Position numbers and translations under genes: made by a program
Assembly (NCBI RefSeq): GCF_049846925.1
Contig: NZ_JBNCMT010000010.1
Coordinates: 62,001 to 126,000 of the forward strand
Origin: Brevibacillus_H sp049846925
Lineage (GTDB): Bacteria; Bacillota; Bacilli; Brevibacillales; Brevibacillaceae
Direction of reading: 5' to 3'
Length of the DNA: 64,000 bases
In this document: piece after piece, positions 18,201 through 24,951 of the stretch
Numbering within the stretch: position 1 is the first letter of the stretch
How the letters are laid out: each line of letters opens with the position of its first letter
Notes under the pieces: generated by a model
Databases searched by the model: none
What the model was told of the DNA's origin: nothing
The model's input: the letters and a program-made list of their open reading frames with translations, nothing else

Positions 18201-19382
18201 AACATTACGGAAAGCATGAGTATAGTCAAAGAATGACAATAGTTTAAATTGGTCTGGAACATTTACTGCAACAGGTGTTGCATAATAAGCATGTTCCCAT
18301 CTATCTAGATAAGGGCTACTAATTGGTAACAGTTTGACTTGACCAGGCTTAACGTAACTGTCAGTCAAACTGATCTGCTCCCCCTTTGTCGATGCAAAAT
18401 CTACATGAGTCTGGGGATCAATACCGGATAGCACGGAAAGAAGAATACGGTTAACATCCTTGCTATTAAATTCCTTGGAAAATAGGGGGTCTCCTTCAGG
18501 CTGAACAGTATCCAGGTAATGAGATCCTCCATTTTGTTTGACGGTTTCAATTGTTTGATGTGCCTCTTCTTTATTGGAGAAAGCAAGAGAAAGCCGCTCC
18601 ACTTTATATGAGTAAGTAAGATCTGTTCCAAGTTCACTACTCATCAAGATTGGCATATAGGTTTCGGAGTACGGATTCTGTGGTGCGTCAATAATATTAT
18701 TTCTTGCAAAATCAGTGCGCCGGAAGTATCTGCTGCTTCCAAGAGTCATTGTTGCCTCATTCAAACCGACTAGCTTTGCTTCTGCTTGTGGATCAATACC
18801 CATTAATAACTGGTAAACTTTCGTGCCAAGTGGTCTCTGAGGCTTAAAGGAATATATTTCATAAACATTCTTGCTATAATCAGCCGGGGGACGCCAGAAG
18901 TTTCCTACAACTTCATATGTCTTGTACGCTCTAACTGGTTTTCCATCTCTTTTCGTTGGATCAAACTCATCAACAGATATCCGATAGATGCCAGGCTGCT
19001 TAACGTTGGCTAGATTTTGTTCAAGTAAGGTGATGTCAATATTCATAAAGCCCAAAACTGATAGAGGGGCAGCAATTTCAACTTCATCAATTTTCTTTAT
19101 CTTTTCATATTGATCAAAACTTATTCCACCGATCATTCCCTGAAGATCGTTCAGATTTATCAATTGGTTTAATTGTGGATTGTTCGAGGATTCATGCGGG
19201 ACTACCATTATTTCATAGGGGAGATTCCATCGATTTTGTAGTATTTCCTGTACCTTACCTTGTTTAGATTCTGTCAGCCCAACAAAAGAGCTAAGGGATA
19301 AGCTGATGATTACAATTCCCGCCAATAACAGTACAAAGCGTTCTGGCTGCCGCCACCAGCTTTTCCAAATATAACGAATCAA
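15261..19382 (-). CDS. Fusion of FtsX/MacB-type ABC permease and extracellular M1 metallopeptidase
   Basis: A 1373-residue protein starting at TTG 19382; GAGGGGGT lies 8 nt upstream and the start overlaps the ATPase stop (TTGA), so the two are coupled. A first membrane helix (about 15-35) and a large outside domain (to about 575) are followed by two FtsX-like membrane blocks and a last helix near 905-925. The rest is an M1-type gluzincin outside the cell. Zinc ligands are HEIAH at 1234-1238 and Glu1257 (18 residues later, WLDEG). The exopeptidase motif, usually GxMEN, is GIAMEY at 1202-1207. It pairs with the adjacent LolD-like ATPase. Trimming or degrading the exported peptide is an inference; immunity by proteolysis is an alternative. 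Confidence 0.88.
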   Translation of the reverse strand: MIRYIWKSWWRQPERFVLLLAGIVIISLSLSSFVGLTESKQGKVQEILQNRWNLPYEIMVVPHESSNNPQLNQLINLNDLQGMIGGISFDQYEKIKKIDEVEIAAPLSVLGFMNIDITLLEQNLANVKQPGIYRISVDEFDPTKRDGKPVRAYKTYEVVGNFWRPPADYSKNVYEIYSFKPQRPLGTKVYQLLMGIDPQAEAKLVGLNEATMTLGSSRYFRRTDFARNNIIDAPQNPYSETYMPILMSSELGTDLTYSYKVERLSLAFSNKEEAHQTIETVKQNGGSHYLDTVQPEGDPLFSKEFNSKDVNRILLSVLSGIDPQTHVDFASTKGEQISLTDSYVKPGQVKLLPISSPYLDRWEHAYYATPVAVNVPDQFKLLSFFDYTHAFRNVRFDYPIKNSMNPQWIGFYDPQKLHSSTDPISESKLWIYGINSSRWVLDKDNQPINPPTIVNASGDPYHFTSAPSVSFTTLEAAKLYLGDKAISSIRIKLKNIHEVNQESLEKVNTIAKKIERETGLVAVVTFGAAPQPSLIHVPQNGGQSSIGWFEQFWVKIGGAVPLIKETTMGHTGIMTIVLVLALAYVLATNSITLLTRSREFGILLSLGWRQAYLVRMLLLEAFMLGSLVAISSWAAAGVILLSNDMLITPYRFFSIGLIGWILYLFGAIPPIWISRKIPLQQMMNQGEIRFTAQRYLAITSLFRMAVGQILNRLYRSILSILAMSVPTSLLVFFAFVSFRLQGILYTSWLGQYTAVEIGKTYYVIMSLCFFIALLITTEMVWQNVTERKPELLLLISFGWPQSAVRGLILREGFLLGTVAAVCGLFLGFSMISFTYRDIPWRDFGILSVAGAVPIMIGALSGIIPGQMAIHLNYVQGRRQVYSTSKKTEAKLRVGIAIVLVLCISVTAGNVYQVMQRNVSNVDVREPSSTEVEQKKMSKFTPHAVTDGSSAKYDLTFMLNKAGLFSAKAVVEVENRSQDEWDDIVFYLIPNVFTKKNKPEFLKDAGEVKIEQIEVNHHTANYQLAYDKLTVSLPQRLQPGEKTFVTITYQFSLPKNGLRFTQENNCYYLAQAYPMLATYDKGWNKKGYLFFSESYHTSHSEFKVSYQVPPGYLFVSSADNDPSAMRQIGDVTVHKSKEVFIGILKDMEMVSQRVGDVEIRVFGSKDNQKAIKLAMETSSKALQAFLNKIGPYPHKQLDIIIDGIAMEYPGIVTVGSGTITNSKESIQSFKETVVHEIAHQWFYGVVSNDPYHDGWLDEGIVSLATAMYFYDDEMMYESSFDNLRKQVALVKGKPSNLPLDNYKETKVIGVFYAQPALKLWELISLYGDIDEGWVFLHTYYEKYAYKQVSTEEFIRFVTTYFPVEKHYFSNWLQF

Positions 19383-20074
19383 TGGTAATTACCCCCTCGA
19401 GAATCTTCGACAATCTCCCCATCCCTCATACGTACGATCCTGTCAGCTTGTTCTGCAATTCTGAGGTCATGTGTAATCAGAATAATGCCTGCACCTTTTT
19501 CTTGCTGAAATCTTCGCAATAATTTACATATCAATTCTGAATTATTAGTATCTAGATTTCCTGTAGGTTCGTCGGCCAATAACCACTTAGGTTCATTCAC
19601 AAGAGCACGGGCAATAGCAACTCTCTGTTGTTCACCTCCGGAAAGCTGTGAGGGTAACGCATTTTTCTTATGTTCGAGTCCTACCCACTTGAGCAGTTCC
19701 TCCGCTCGAACCCGTTTGTTATAAGGGACTCGTCTAGGTAGTAAAGGCGCCATTATATTCTCTAGAGATGTAAGTGTGGGCAACAAATGGAATTGTTGAA
19801 AAACAAATCCTATATGTTGAAACCGGAAATCGGCTAACTGACTGCCGTGCAGTCTCGATAAATCTTCCTGTCCATATAAAATGTTGCCCTCTGTAGGATT
19901 ATCAAGAGTACCAATTAGGTTAAGCAGTGACGATTTACCAGAGCCTGAGGGACCGACAATCGCTGTGAACTCTCCTTGATGGAAATGGATGTTGATACCA
20001 TATAATGCGTTTGTTACTACGCCATCCCCAGTATATACTTTCTTGATATTATTCAGTCGGATACTTGTAACCAA
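19379..20074 (-). CDS. ABC transporter ATP-binding protein (LolD/MacB type)
   Basis: A 231-residue ATPase. Walker A is GPSGSGKSS, the signature is LSGGEQQRVAIARAL, Walker B is WLLADEPTG, and the switch His lies in LITHDL. This subtype drives FtsX/MacB-family permeases, and the next gene downstream (4-bp overlap) encodes exactly such a permease fused to an M1 peptidase. Two copies of the ATPase per pump would be expected. It starts 11 bp after the redoxin gene within the island operon. MacB-type pumps do not need to move lipids; many act on peptides outside the membrane, which fits a role in peptide export, release or immunity. Confidence 0.93.
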   Translation of the reverse strand: MVTSIRLNNIKKVYTGDGVVTNALYGINIHFHQGEFTAIVGPSGSGKSSLLNLIGTLDNPTEGNILYGQEDLSRLHGSQLADFRFQHIGFVFQQFHLLPTLTSLENIMAPLLPRRVPYNKRVRAEELLKWVGLEHKKNALPSQLSGGEQQRVAIARALVNEPKWLLADEPTGNLDTNNSELICKLLRRFQQEKGAGIILITHDLRIAEQADRIVRMRDGEIVEDSRGGNYH

Positions 20075-20085
20075 ATGAATCCTCC

Positions 20086-20631
20086 TTAACTTACCTGTGC
20101 AGATTGTCTATCCAACATAGCAAGCAGCTGTTCAAATTCTGTAATCTCATGAATTTCGATGACTTCTCCAGCAGGACCAACTAGTACTGCCGTGGGTGCT
20201 TTCGTAACATAGTAAGAAGAAAAAAGATCATTGGAACGTATTAACGGAATACCTTCTGGAACCTCCATCGTATCTTGCAGACTAATTCTTCCTGCTATCA
20301 TAATTATTTTAAGATTATGATCAAATTGTAAGAGCTTATTTATATGAGGAATGATAGATTTACATGTACCGCATGTATCTTGAACAAAAAATAGTAGTGT
20401 AAGATATCCATTACTTTCAGCGAGAGCTATTGTTCTGCCATGTTGATCTTTTTCACGAAAAAGAGGTGCTCTTTGCCCCAAGACCAAACTGGGTATTTCA
20501 ACTTTTTTATCCTCTAATCGAAAACGATTGAGAAATTGTACAACCAATTTTAATAAAAAATAGATAATTAGTGTTTGCAGCAACAGTAAAATCCATAGGA
20601 GAATATGGGAAATTAAATAACCATCTTGCAT
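20086..20631 (-). CDS. Membrane-anchored MauD/TlpA-like redoxin
   Basis: A 181-residue protein. One N-terminal membrane helix (about 8-30) anchors a thioredoxin-fold domain of the AhpC/redoxin class. The active site is CGTC in DTCGTCKS (about residue 92), and the cis-Pro loop is TKAPTAV. It resembles MauD, the partner of MauE in methylamine dehydrogenase maturation, and TlpA-like thiol oxidoreductases. Its place between a MauE-like gene (24 bp upstream) and an ABC pump suggests disulfide formation or isomerisation on the six-cysteine peptide outside the membrane. Direction of electron flow (oxidase or reductase) cannot be told from sequence. Confidence 0.85.
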   Translation of the reverse strand: MQDGYLISHILLWILLLLQTLIIYFLLKLVVQFLNRFRLEDKKVEIPSLVLGQRAPLFREKDQHGRTIALAESNGYLTLLFFVQDTCGTCKSIIPHINKLLQFDHNLKIIMIAGRISLQDTMEVPEGIPLIRSNDLFSSYYVTKAPTAVLVGPAGEVIEIHEITEFEQLLAMLDRQSAQVS

Positions 20632-20655
20632 TTTTAAATCATCCTTATTAAAAAG

Positions 20656-21222
20656 TTAATTTTTAAACATGGTGTGAATACCTTTAGAGAGTTTTATTAA
20701 TTGTTGAATTGTATTGAAAAATACTAGAGTTGTACAACAAACGAGTAAACTTTGAAGAATACGTAGATTAAAAAAATTAGAAGGATCGCCGTTCCAGATT
20801 GAATCAATGCTTATAACCACGGTAGGATGTTTCGTAAGCCAAATACAAATAAATACTAGAATGCAATTCCTAACTACTAGTAGCCAAGAAATTTTATGGT
20901 TACCAACAATCCCCCCACAACCACATGATATCTCCGTTCTTCCGCGCATTAAATTAACTATGATTGCAGTGGTATAGAGAGTGATAAGAGAAATGGCAGC
21001 TAGTACTGTGGATTTCTGAAATAGCCCCAATAACAACAATGAACCCGTTATGGCCTCTGCGATCATATTAAGATTTACAAATGGCCTTACTAAGGAGGTG
21101 GGAATTATTTTATACTCTCTTACCGTTGCAATATGTTCCTGAAAATACTTCATTTTTGAATAAGTTGAACTTAGAAACATGACCCCTAATAAAAAACGAA
21201 AGTATAAAGCTAACTCTTCCAC
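20656..21222 (-). CDS. MauE/DoxX-like redox-associated membrane protein
   Basis: A 188-residue protein with about four to five membrane helices. The MauE signature is the Cys-Gly-Cys-Gly segment SCGCGGIVG (about residues 98-107) at the membrane surface, preceded by NLMRGRTE. MauE proteins are thought to relay electrons, like DsbB or VKOR, for a MauD/TlpA-type partner. That partner is the next gene. The start overlaps the ABC exporter gene by 13 bp, so the two are co-translated. MauE was first linked to disulfide-rich MauA of methylamine dehydrogenase; no dehydrogenase genes are present here, so the substrate is probably the small six-cysteine peptide. Confidence 0.82.
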   Translation of the reverse strand: MEELALYFRFLLGVMFLSSTYSKMKYFQEHIATVREYKIIPTSLVRPFVNLNMIAEAITGSLLLLGLFQKSTVLAAISLITLYTTAIIVNLMRGRTEISCGCGGIVGNHKISWLLVVRNCILVFICIWLTKHPTVVISIDSIWNGDPSNFFNLRILQSLLVCCTTLVFFNTIQQLIKLSKGIHTMFKN

Positions 21223-23030
21223 TCGACAGGTTCCCTCCCCTCGGTAAATTCATTCTCAGAAAACCACTGAGCTTGCTCTCGGTACATATGATAGTATTCA
21301 AGTTTAAGCTCCATTAATTCTTTATGGGTGCCCTGTTCAACAACTTTACCCTCTTTCATAACGATTATTCGGTCAGCTAATCTAGATGCTGCCATTCGAT
21401 GAGAGATAAAGATTGCTAACTTATCTTGTGTAAGGAGCTTGAATTTGTTGAATATTTCAACTTCAGCTATTGGATCAAGTGCCGCTGTAGGTTCGTCTAG
21501 AATAATAATTTGACTATCACGAAATAGCGCTCTTGCTAGAGCTATCTTTTGCCATTGTCCTCCCGATAGTTCCTCTCCGTCGGCTAGCCACTTACCTAGG
21601 ATTGTCTCATAACCTTTAGAATAGCTCTGTACAAAGGTCTCTACGCCACTGAGCCCTGCTACTTTGGACAAACGTTCAAAATCATTGATAAAATCAACAT
21701 TTGATATTCCGATGTTTTCTCGAATGGATAAACTGTATCGAATAAAATCTTGGAAAATTACAGTCATATTTCTATTCAATGATTCTGGGTCAATCTCAGA
21801 AATATCAACTCCATCAATCAATATTTTACCTTTCGTTACAGGGAATAATCCTAATAAGCATTTGATTAATGTAGTCTTACCAGAACCGTTCGCTCCCACA
21901 ATAGCAATTTTCTCATTTGGTTTTATATGTAAATTAATATTATCTAAAATATTTTCACTGTTGTCAGTATATGTGAAAGAAACATTTTCAAATCGGATAC
22001 CATCTACGGTAATTTGCGGAAACACCTTTTCCCTAATATTTCTAAGGATTAATGTATTATGATATTCCTCAAATTTGAAAAATTCTTCTATATATAGCTT
22101 TTCCTCAAATATTTTTGCAAACGATTCAGAAAGTCGATTTAATGAACTTTGAGTTCCTTGGATAGCTTGTCCAATAGCTATAAAGTCACCAATACTCATT
22201 TTAATAATCTGAGCTAACCAGACCATACAAATTATTATTCCTAAGTAGAAAACTGCTTGAAATCCTTCTATTCCAACACTGGCTACATGTGTTTTGAATG
22301 TCAGTTTTTGAGATTCTTCTGCATTCTTAATAAATTTTGAAGACCACCTGTTTATTAAAAAAGTAGATAGCCCAAACAACCTAATTTCCTTTGCAACTTG
22401 TCTATCTTTTAGCAAATATGAATAATATGAGATCTCCCGTTGTAACGGAGTTTGAGTTACATGAAGGTTATATCTTTTTTTTCCAAATCGTAAGTGAACC
22501 ATAAAAATCGGAAAAACTGTCAAAATACAAACAACAACTAGACTCCAATGAACGGTCACTAAAAATGCACAAAACGAAACGAAACTTATCGCCGACTCAA
22601 TAACATTAAAAAAGCTCCGTATTGGAGAAAGAAATCGAACACCACCCTCAGTTATCCTGTCAACATGATTATAGAATTCGGGATTTTCAAAATGAATTAT
22701 GCTTATTGATGTAATTTTTTTATAAATTCTCCTTTTCATTTCATGCTCTATCTTGTATTCAGTTGACAAGTCAAGGTATTGCTTAAAGTTAGAGGAAATA
22801 GCTATCAGTATGGTTAACATGAATTGAAATAATAATAACCAGAATAGTACGTCGTATTCTCTTGAATTGTTTTGGAATACATTTGATATTTGATTGATAA
22901 CTTCCTTGGTAACCCATAACGAAACAAAAGGAATGCAACCAATTATCAGGGTTAATATGATGGAAAAAACAACCCATAATTTTGAACTTTGCCATACAAA
23001 TAAAATTGCTTTTGCCAAGTATGAATTCAT
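21210..23030 (-). CDS. ABC exporter of the lantibiotic-transport type (no C39 domain)
   Basis: A 606-residue half-transporter: six membrane helices (about 15-310) then an ATPase domain. Walker A is GANGSGKTT, the signature is LSGGQWQKIALARAL, Walker B is IIILDEPTAALD and the switch His is in FISHRM. The LSGGQWQ form is typical of NisT/SpaT-like lantibiotic exporters. There is no N-terminal C39 peptidase domain, so leader removal must be done by something else or not at all. It lies 6 bp after the thioredoxin-like gene and overlaps the MauE gene. Export of the six-cysteine peptide is the simplest role. Confidence 0.9.
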   Translation of the reverse strand: MNSYLAKAILFVWQSSKLWVVFSIILTLIIGCIPFVSLWVTKEVINQISNVFQNNSREYDVLFWLLLFQFMLTILIAISSNFKQYLDLSTEYKIEHEMKRRIYKKITSISIIHFENPEFYNHVDRITEGGVRFLSPIRSFFNVIESAISFVSFCAFLVTVHWSLVVVCILTVFPIFMVHLRFGKKRYNLHVTQTPLQREISYYSYLLKDRQVAKEIRLFGLSTFLINRWSSKFIKNAEESQKLTFKTHVASVGIEGFQAVFYLGIIICMVWLAQIIKMSIGDFIAIGQAIQGTQSSLNRLSESFAKIFEEKLYIEEFFKFEEYHNTLILRNIREKVFPQITVDGIRFENVSFTYTDNSENILDNINLHIKPNEKIAIVGANGSGKTTLIKCLLGLFPVTKGKILIDGVDISEIDPESLNRNMTVIFQDFIRYSLSIRENIGISNVDFINDFERLSKVAGLSGVETFVQSYSKGYETILGKWLADGEELSGGQWQKIALARALFRDSQIIILDEPTAALDPIAEVEIFNKFKLLTQDKLAIFISHRMAASRLADRIIVMKEGKVVEQGTHKELMELKLEYYHMYREQAQWFSENEFTEGREPVEWKS

Positions 23031-23036
23031 AATTAT

Positions 23037-23555
23037 TTACACCAATACATTATTTTTATGTTTGTTTATGTAATCAATTGCCTTTTCCGGTAGCTCAAAC
23101 TCCTTTAAAATTACTCCATTTTCATCTATCACCCAAATAGTTGGAAAACTTATGATCTTACATTGCGAAAGAATGAAAGGGTCAACCGGAATAATATTCA
23201 CTTGATCTTTATAAGCCTCGTTGAACTCTGCGACTTCCTCCGAAGGTGAATTTTCAAGAAGACAAAGAAAATTAACTTGTTTGTTAATATTCAAATGTAG
23301 CACTTCTTCAACCGAATGGTGACAAGAATAGCAAGTGGGTGAAGCAACAATTACTAAACTACGCTCATAATTTAGATAGGCTGAAATATCAATAATGGAG
23401 GAAAGGTTTATCCCTGTAAAACTAGATCTAAATCTATTTTGTTGATGTGTTTCAGGTAAAAAAGAAAGTTCAGTCTTCATTCTTTTGAATTGAAGTAGAA
23501 TTCCAACTAATACGATTCCCCATAAAAAAGCAAAACCATAATGTGCATAAACCAC
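23037..23555 (-). CDS. Membrane-anchored thioredoxin-like protein (CxxC)
   Basis: A 172-residue protein beginning at GTG 23555; a stop codon upstream in frame leaves no ATG choice. One membrane helix (about 5-23) anchors a thioredoxin-like fold. The active site CYSC lies in SPTCYSCHHSV (about residue 75) and the cis-Pro loop is SFPTIWV, followed by a typical VIDENGVILKEF strand. It resembles the thiol-disulfide proteins that accompany glycocin and sublancin clusters. It is the first gene after the attenuator behind the peptide gene. Two separate CxxC proteins in one operon suggest one oxidising and one isomerising activity, which is an inference. Confidence 0.82.
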   Translation of the reverse strand: MVYAHYGFAFLWGIVLVGILLQFKRMKTELSFLPETHQQNRFRSSFTGINLSSIIDISAYLNYERSLVIVASPTCYSCHHSVEEVLHLNINKQVNFLCLLENSPSEEVAEFNEAYKDQVNIIPVDPFILSQCKIISFPTIWVIDENGVILKEFELPEKAIDYINKHKNNVLV

Positions 23556-23585
23556 TTGTTCACCATCATCCTTAAATTACTAGTT

Positions 23586-23616
23586 AAAAAGGAGGCCATC
23601 ATGGGCTCTCCCTTTT
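23586..23616 (-). terminator. Attenuator hairpin between peptide gene and processing genes
   Basis: On the minus strand a stem of about 11 bp (AAAAGGGAGAGCC with GGCCTCCTTTTT, one bulge) with loop CATGAT is followed by five T. A partial terminator here would give more precursor mRNA than transporter mRNA, as in many bacteriocin operons. Confidence 0.6.
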
Positions 23617-23649
23617 AACTTTGCTTGATTTCGAGAAACTATGAACCTT

Positions 23650-23853
23650 TTAGGAGCAGCAACCATACGTATTTGAGCCCCATTGGCATACTTCTCCGCT
23701 TCTTGTGTCGATTTGGGCATCTTGTTTAATTCTCCCTGAAGCGCATGCTGAGTAAGTAGTATGGCATTTAGTAGTCCATTTTTTGTATGCACTATCAGCG
23801 CATGAAACATATGCCGGCGTAACCCCAAAAGCACTTGTTAACTTTTCAAACAT
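23650..23853 (-). CDS. Six-cysteine small peptide, candidate secreted precursor
   Basis: A 67-residue peptide. The start ATG at 23853 has AAGGAGGTGA 6 nt upstream, the best ribosome site in the region. Cysteines are at 18, 30, 37, 56, 65 and 66; the N-terminal 17 residues (MFEKLTSAFGVTPAYVS) have none and no hydrophobic signal-peptide core, so it is either leadered for the ABC exporter or leaderless. The C terminus is WGSNTYGCCS. No double-Gly site is seen. It is followed by an attenuator and genes for CxxC proteins, MauE and exporters. I do not recognise the family. Class IId-like bacteriocins such as laterosporulin share the small size and six cysteines, but homology cannot be shown here. 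Confidence 0.8.
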   Translation of the reverse strand: MFEKLTSAFGVTPAYVSCADSAYKKWTTKCHTTYSACASGRIKQDAQIDTRSGEVCQWGSNTYGCCS

Positions 23854-23938
23854 TATGTCTTCACCTCCTTTTCCTAACAGGGAAAATTTTATAATAATTT
23901 ACTAATTTTGTAATTGAGTTTGCTACAAAAAGCTTGTA

Positions 23939-23977
23939 TTCGACTACTAAATGTAAATTTCGACAGACGAATGTAAA
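23939..23977. promoter_or_regulatory. Direct-repeat pair, probable LytTR operator
   Basis: Two copies of TTCGAC-N5-AATGTAAA start at 23939 and 23959, a 20-bp period. Tandem direct repeats about two helical turns apart are the usual binding site of LytTR regulators. They lie between the regulator gene and the peptide gene, about 90 bp upstream of the peptide start codon. Confidence 0.6.
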
Positions 23978-23995
23978 AAATTAGAAATTGACTCT

Positions 23996-24024
23996 TTGAC
24001 TTACATTAAACTTATGGTTATTAT
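23996..24024 (+). promoter_or_regulatory. Candidate sigma-A promoter of the LytTR regulator
   Basis: TTGACT, 17 nt, TATTAT, about 80 bp before the start at 24104. It lies next to the direct-repeat pair, which would allow autoregulation. Confidence 0.5.
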
Positions 24025-24103
24025 TGGTAATTGGATAAGCTTTTTATTTACGAAGATAAATAATCAAAATTAGTAAATGAGAAATTCCAAGCGAGGAGAA
24101 GTT

Positions 24104-24835
24104 ATGCTTTGTAGAACAGTCGTTGCTGATAGTCAACAAAAATTTCGTAATAATCTGGTCTCCTTTCTAAGAGAAAATCAGCTTGACGTTATCGGAGAAA
24201 CAGGAGAGGGAAAACAAATAAAAGATTATGTCGTGCATTTGAACCCTGATATCATATTTTTAGAAATTGATTCCTCTAAAATAGATGGTATTAATTTAGT
24301 AAAACAACTACATATTAGATTTCCTCAGATGGGGATGGTCTTGATTGGAAGGTCCACAGAATTTGCTTCATTTGCCTTTGATATGGAAGCTATTGATTAC
24401 CTAGTAAAACCAATTACTCAGGAACGGTTATTTTGCTGTCTAAAAAAAATTGCTTTATATCAAAAAGGAGTTAATGATTCTTTGTTTATGAAAAATAATA
24501 AAATTGGTTTTCGACTCATGGGTGAAGTGCAATCAGTCGACCAAAATCATATTTTATTTATTTCATCTGAAAATAGGGAAACAAAGGTCTATATAAATAA
24601 CGGTTCTAAAATAAAAGTGATTAGTATCAAGGAAAGTTTAATATCATTAGAATCTAGATTAAACCCCGATATATTTATCCGTACTCATAGAAGTTTTATT
24701 ATTAACTTAAACAATGTTTGTAAAGTATACCAATCTGGACAGACGTTTATTGCTACTTTTAATGGTGCCAGAGAGGTTGCATATATAAGTAGGAATTGCA
24801 TTTCCGAGGTATATAAATCTTTGAATGTAATCTAA
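24104..24835 (+). CDS. LytTR-family response regulator with degenerate receiver
   Basis: A 243-residue protein. The ATG at 24104 is chosen because GAGGAGA lies just upstream; an ATG at 24077 has none. The receiver domain (about 3-118) has Glu54 where the phosphoacceptor Asp should be (IIFLEIDSS), and the first acidic-pocket Asp is Ala8 (VVADSQQ); the Lys in YLVKPI is kept. The LytTR DNA-binding domain (about 140-243) has FIRTHRSFIINLNNV. No histidine kinase is nearby. A phosphorylation-independent, Asp-to-Glu activated regulator of the divergent peptide operon is the simplest reading. Codon use is AT-rich like the island. Confidence 0.88.
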   Translation: MLCRTVVADSQQKFRNNLVSFLRENQLDVIGETGEGKQIKDYVVHLNPDIIFLEIDSSKIDGINLVKQLHIRFPQMGMVLIGRSTEFASFAFDMEAIDYLVKPITQERLFCCLKKIALYQKGVNDSLFMKNNKIGFRLMGEVQSVDQNHILFISSENRETKVYINNGSKIKVISIKESLISLESRLNPDIFIRTHRSFIINLNNVCKVYQSGQTFIATFNGAREVAYISRNCISEVYKSLNVI

Positions 24836-24879
24836 AATCCATCCTAAATGGGCTCCAGCTCTTGCGACAAAAAAGAATA

Positions 24880-24951
24880 AAAAGAGGACTCTGTTTCGCC
24901 TGGCATGCGAGCAGAGTCCATTTCTTTATCCTTTGGTTGCTTTTTCAAATT
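24880..24951. repeat. Right copy of the 72-bp direct repeat bounding the island
   Basis: This is the intact version: terminator hairpin plus the real 3' end of the potassium-channel gene (stop at 24926-24928). It aligns to 15166-15236 with 65 of 72 positions identical. Confidence 0.85.
24883..24918. terminator. Bidirectional terminator between LytTR regulator and potassium channel
   Basis: The GGACTCTG/CAGAGTCC hairpin has a T-rich tail on the minus strand (TCTTTTTATTCTTTTTT), so it terminates the channel gene. It also serves the regulator gene on the plus strand. Confidence 0.8.

Noticed and set aside
21210..23030. The ABC exporter as part of a lanthipeptide cluster
   Set aside because: It is NisT-like, but no LanB, LanC or LanM homologue is in the window and the peptide has no usual leader motif, so lanthionine formation is not supported.
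23580..23834. An 84-codon minus-strand reading frame overlapping the Cys6 peptide gene
   Set aside because: It lacks a ribosome site, runs through the attenuator and is in a different frame from the peptide that has AAGGAGGTGA and the six cysteines.
15166..24951. The island repeats as IS element ends or phage att sites
   Set aside because: No transposase or integrase between them; the repeats are direct, hold a terminator and coding end, and differ at seven positions. They fit a duplicated gene end better.
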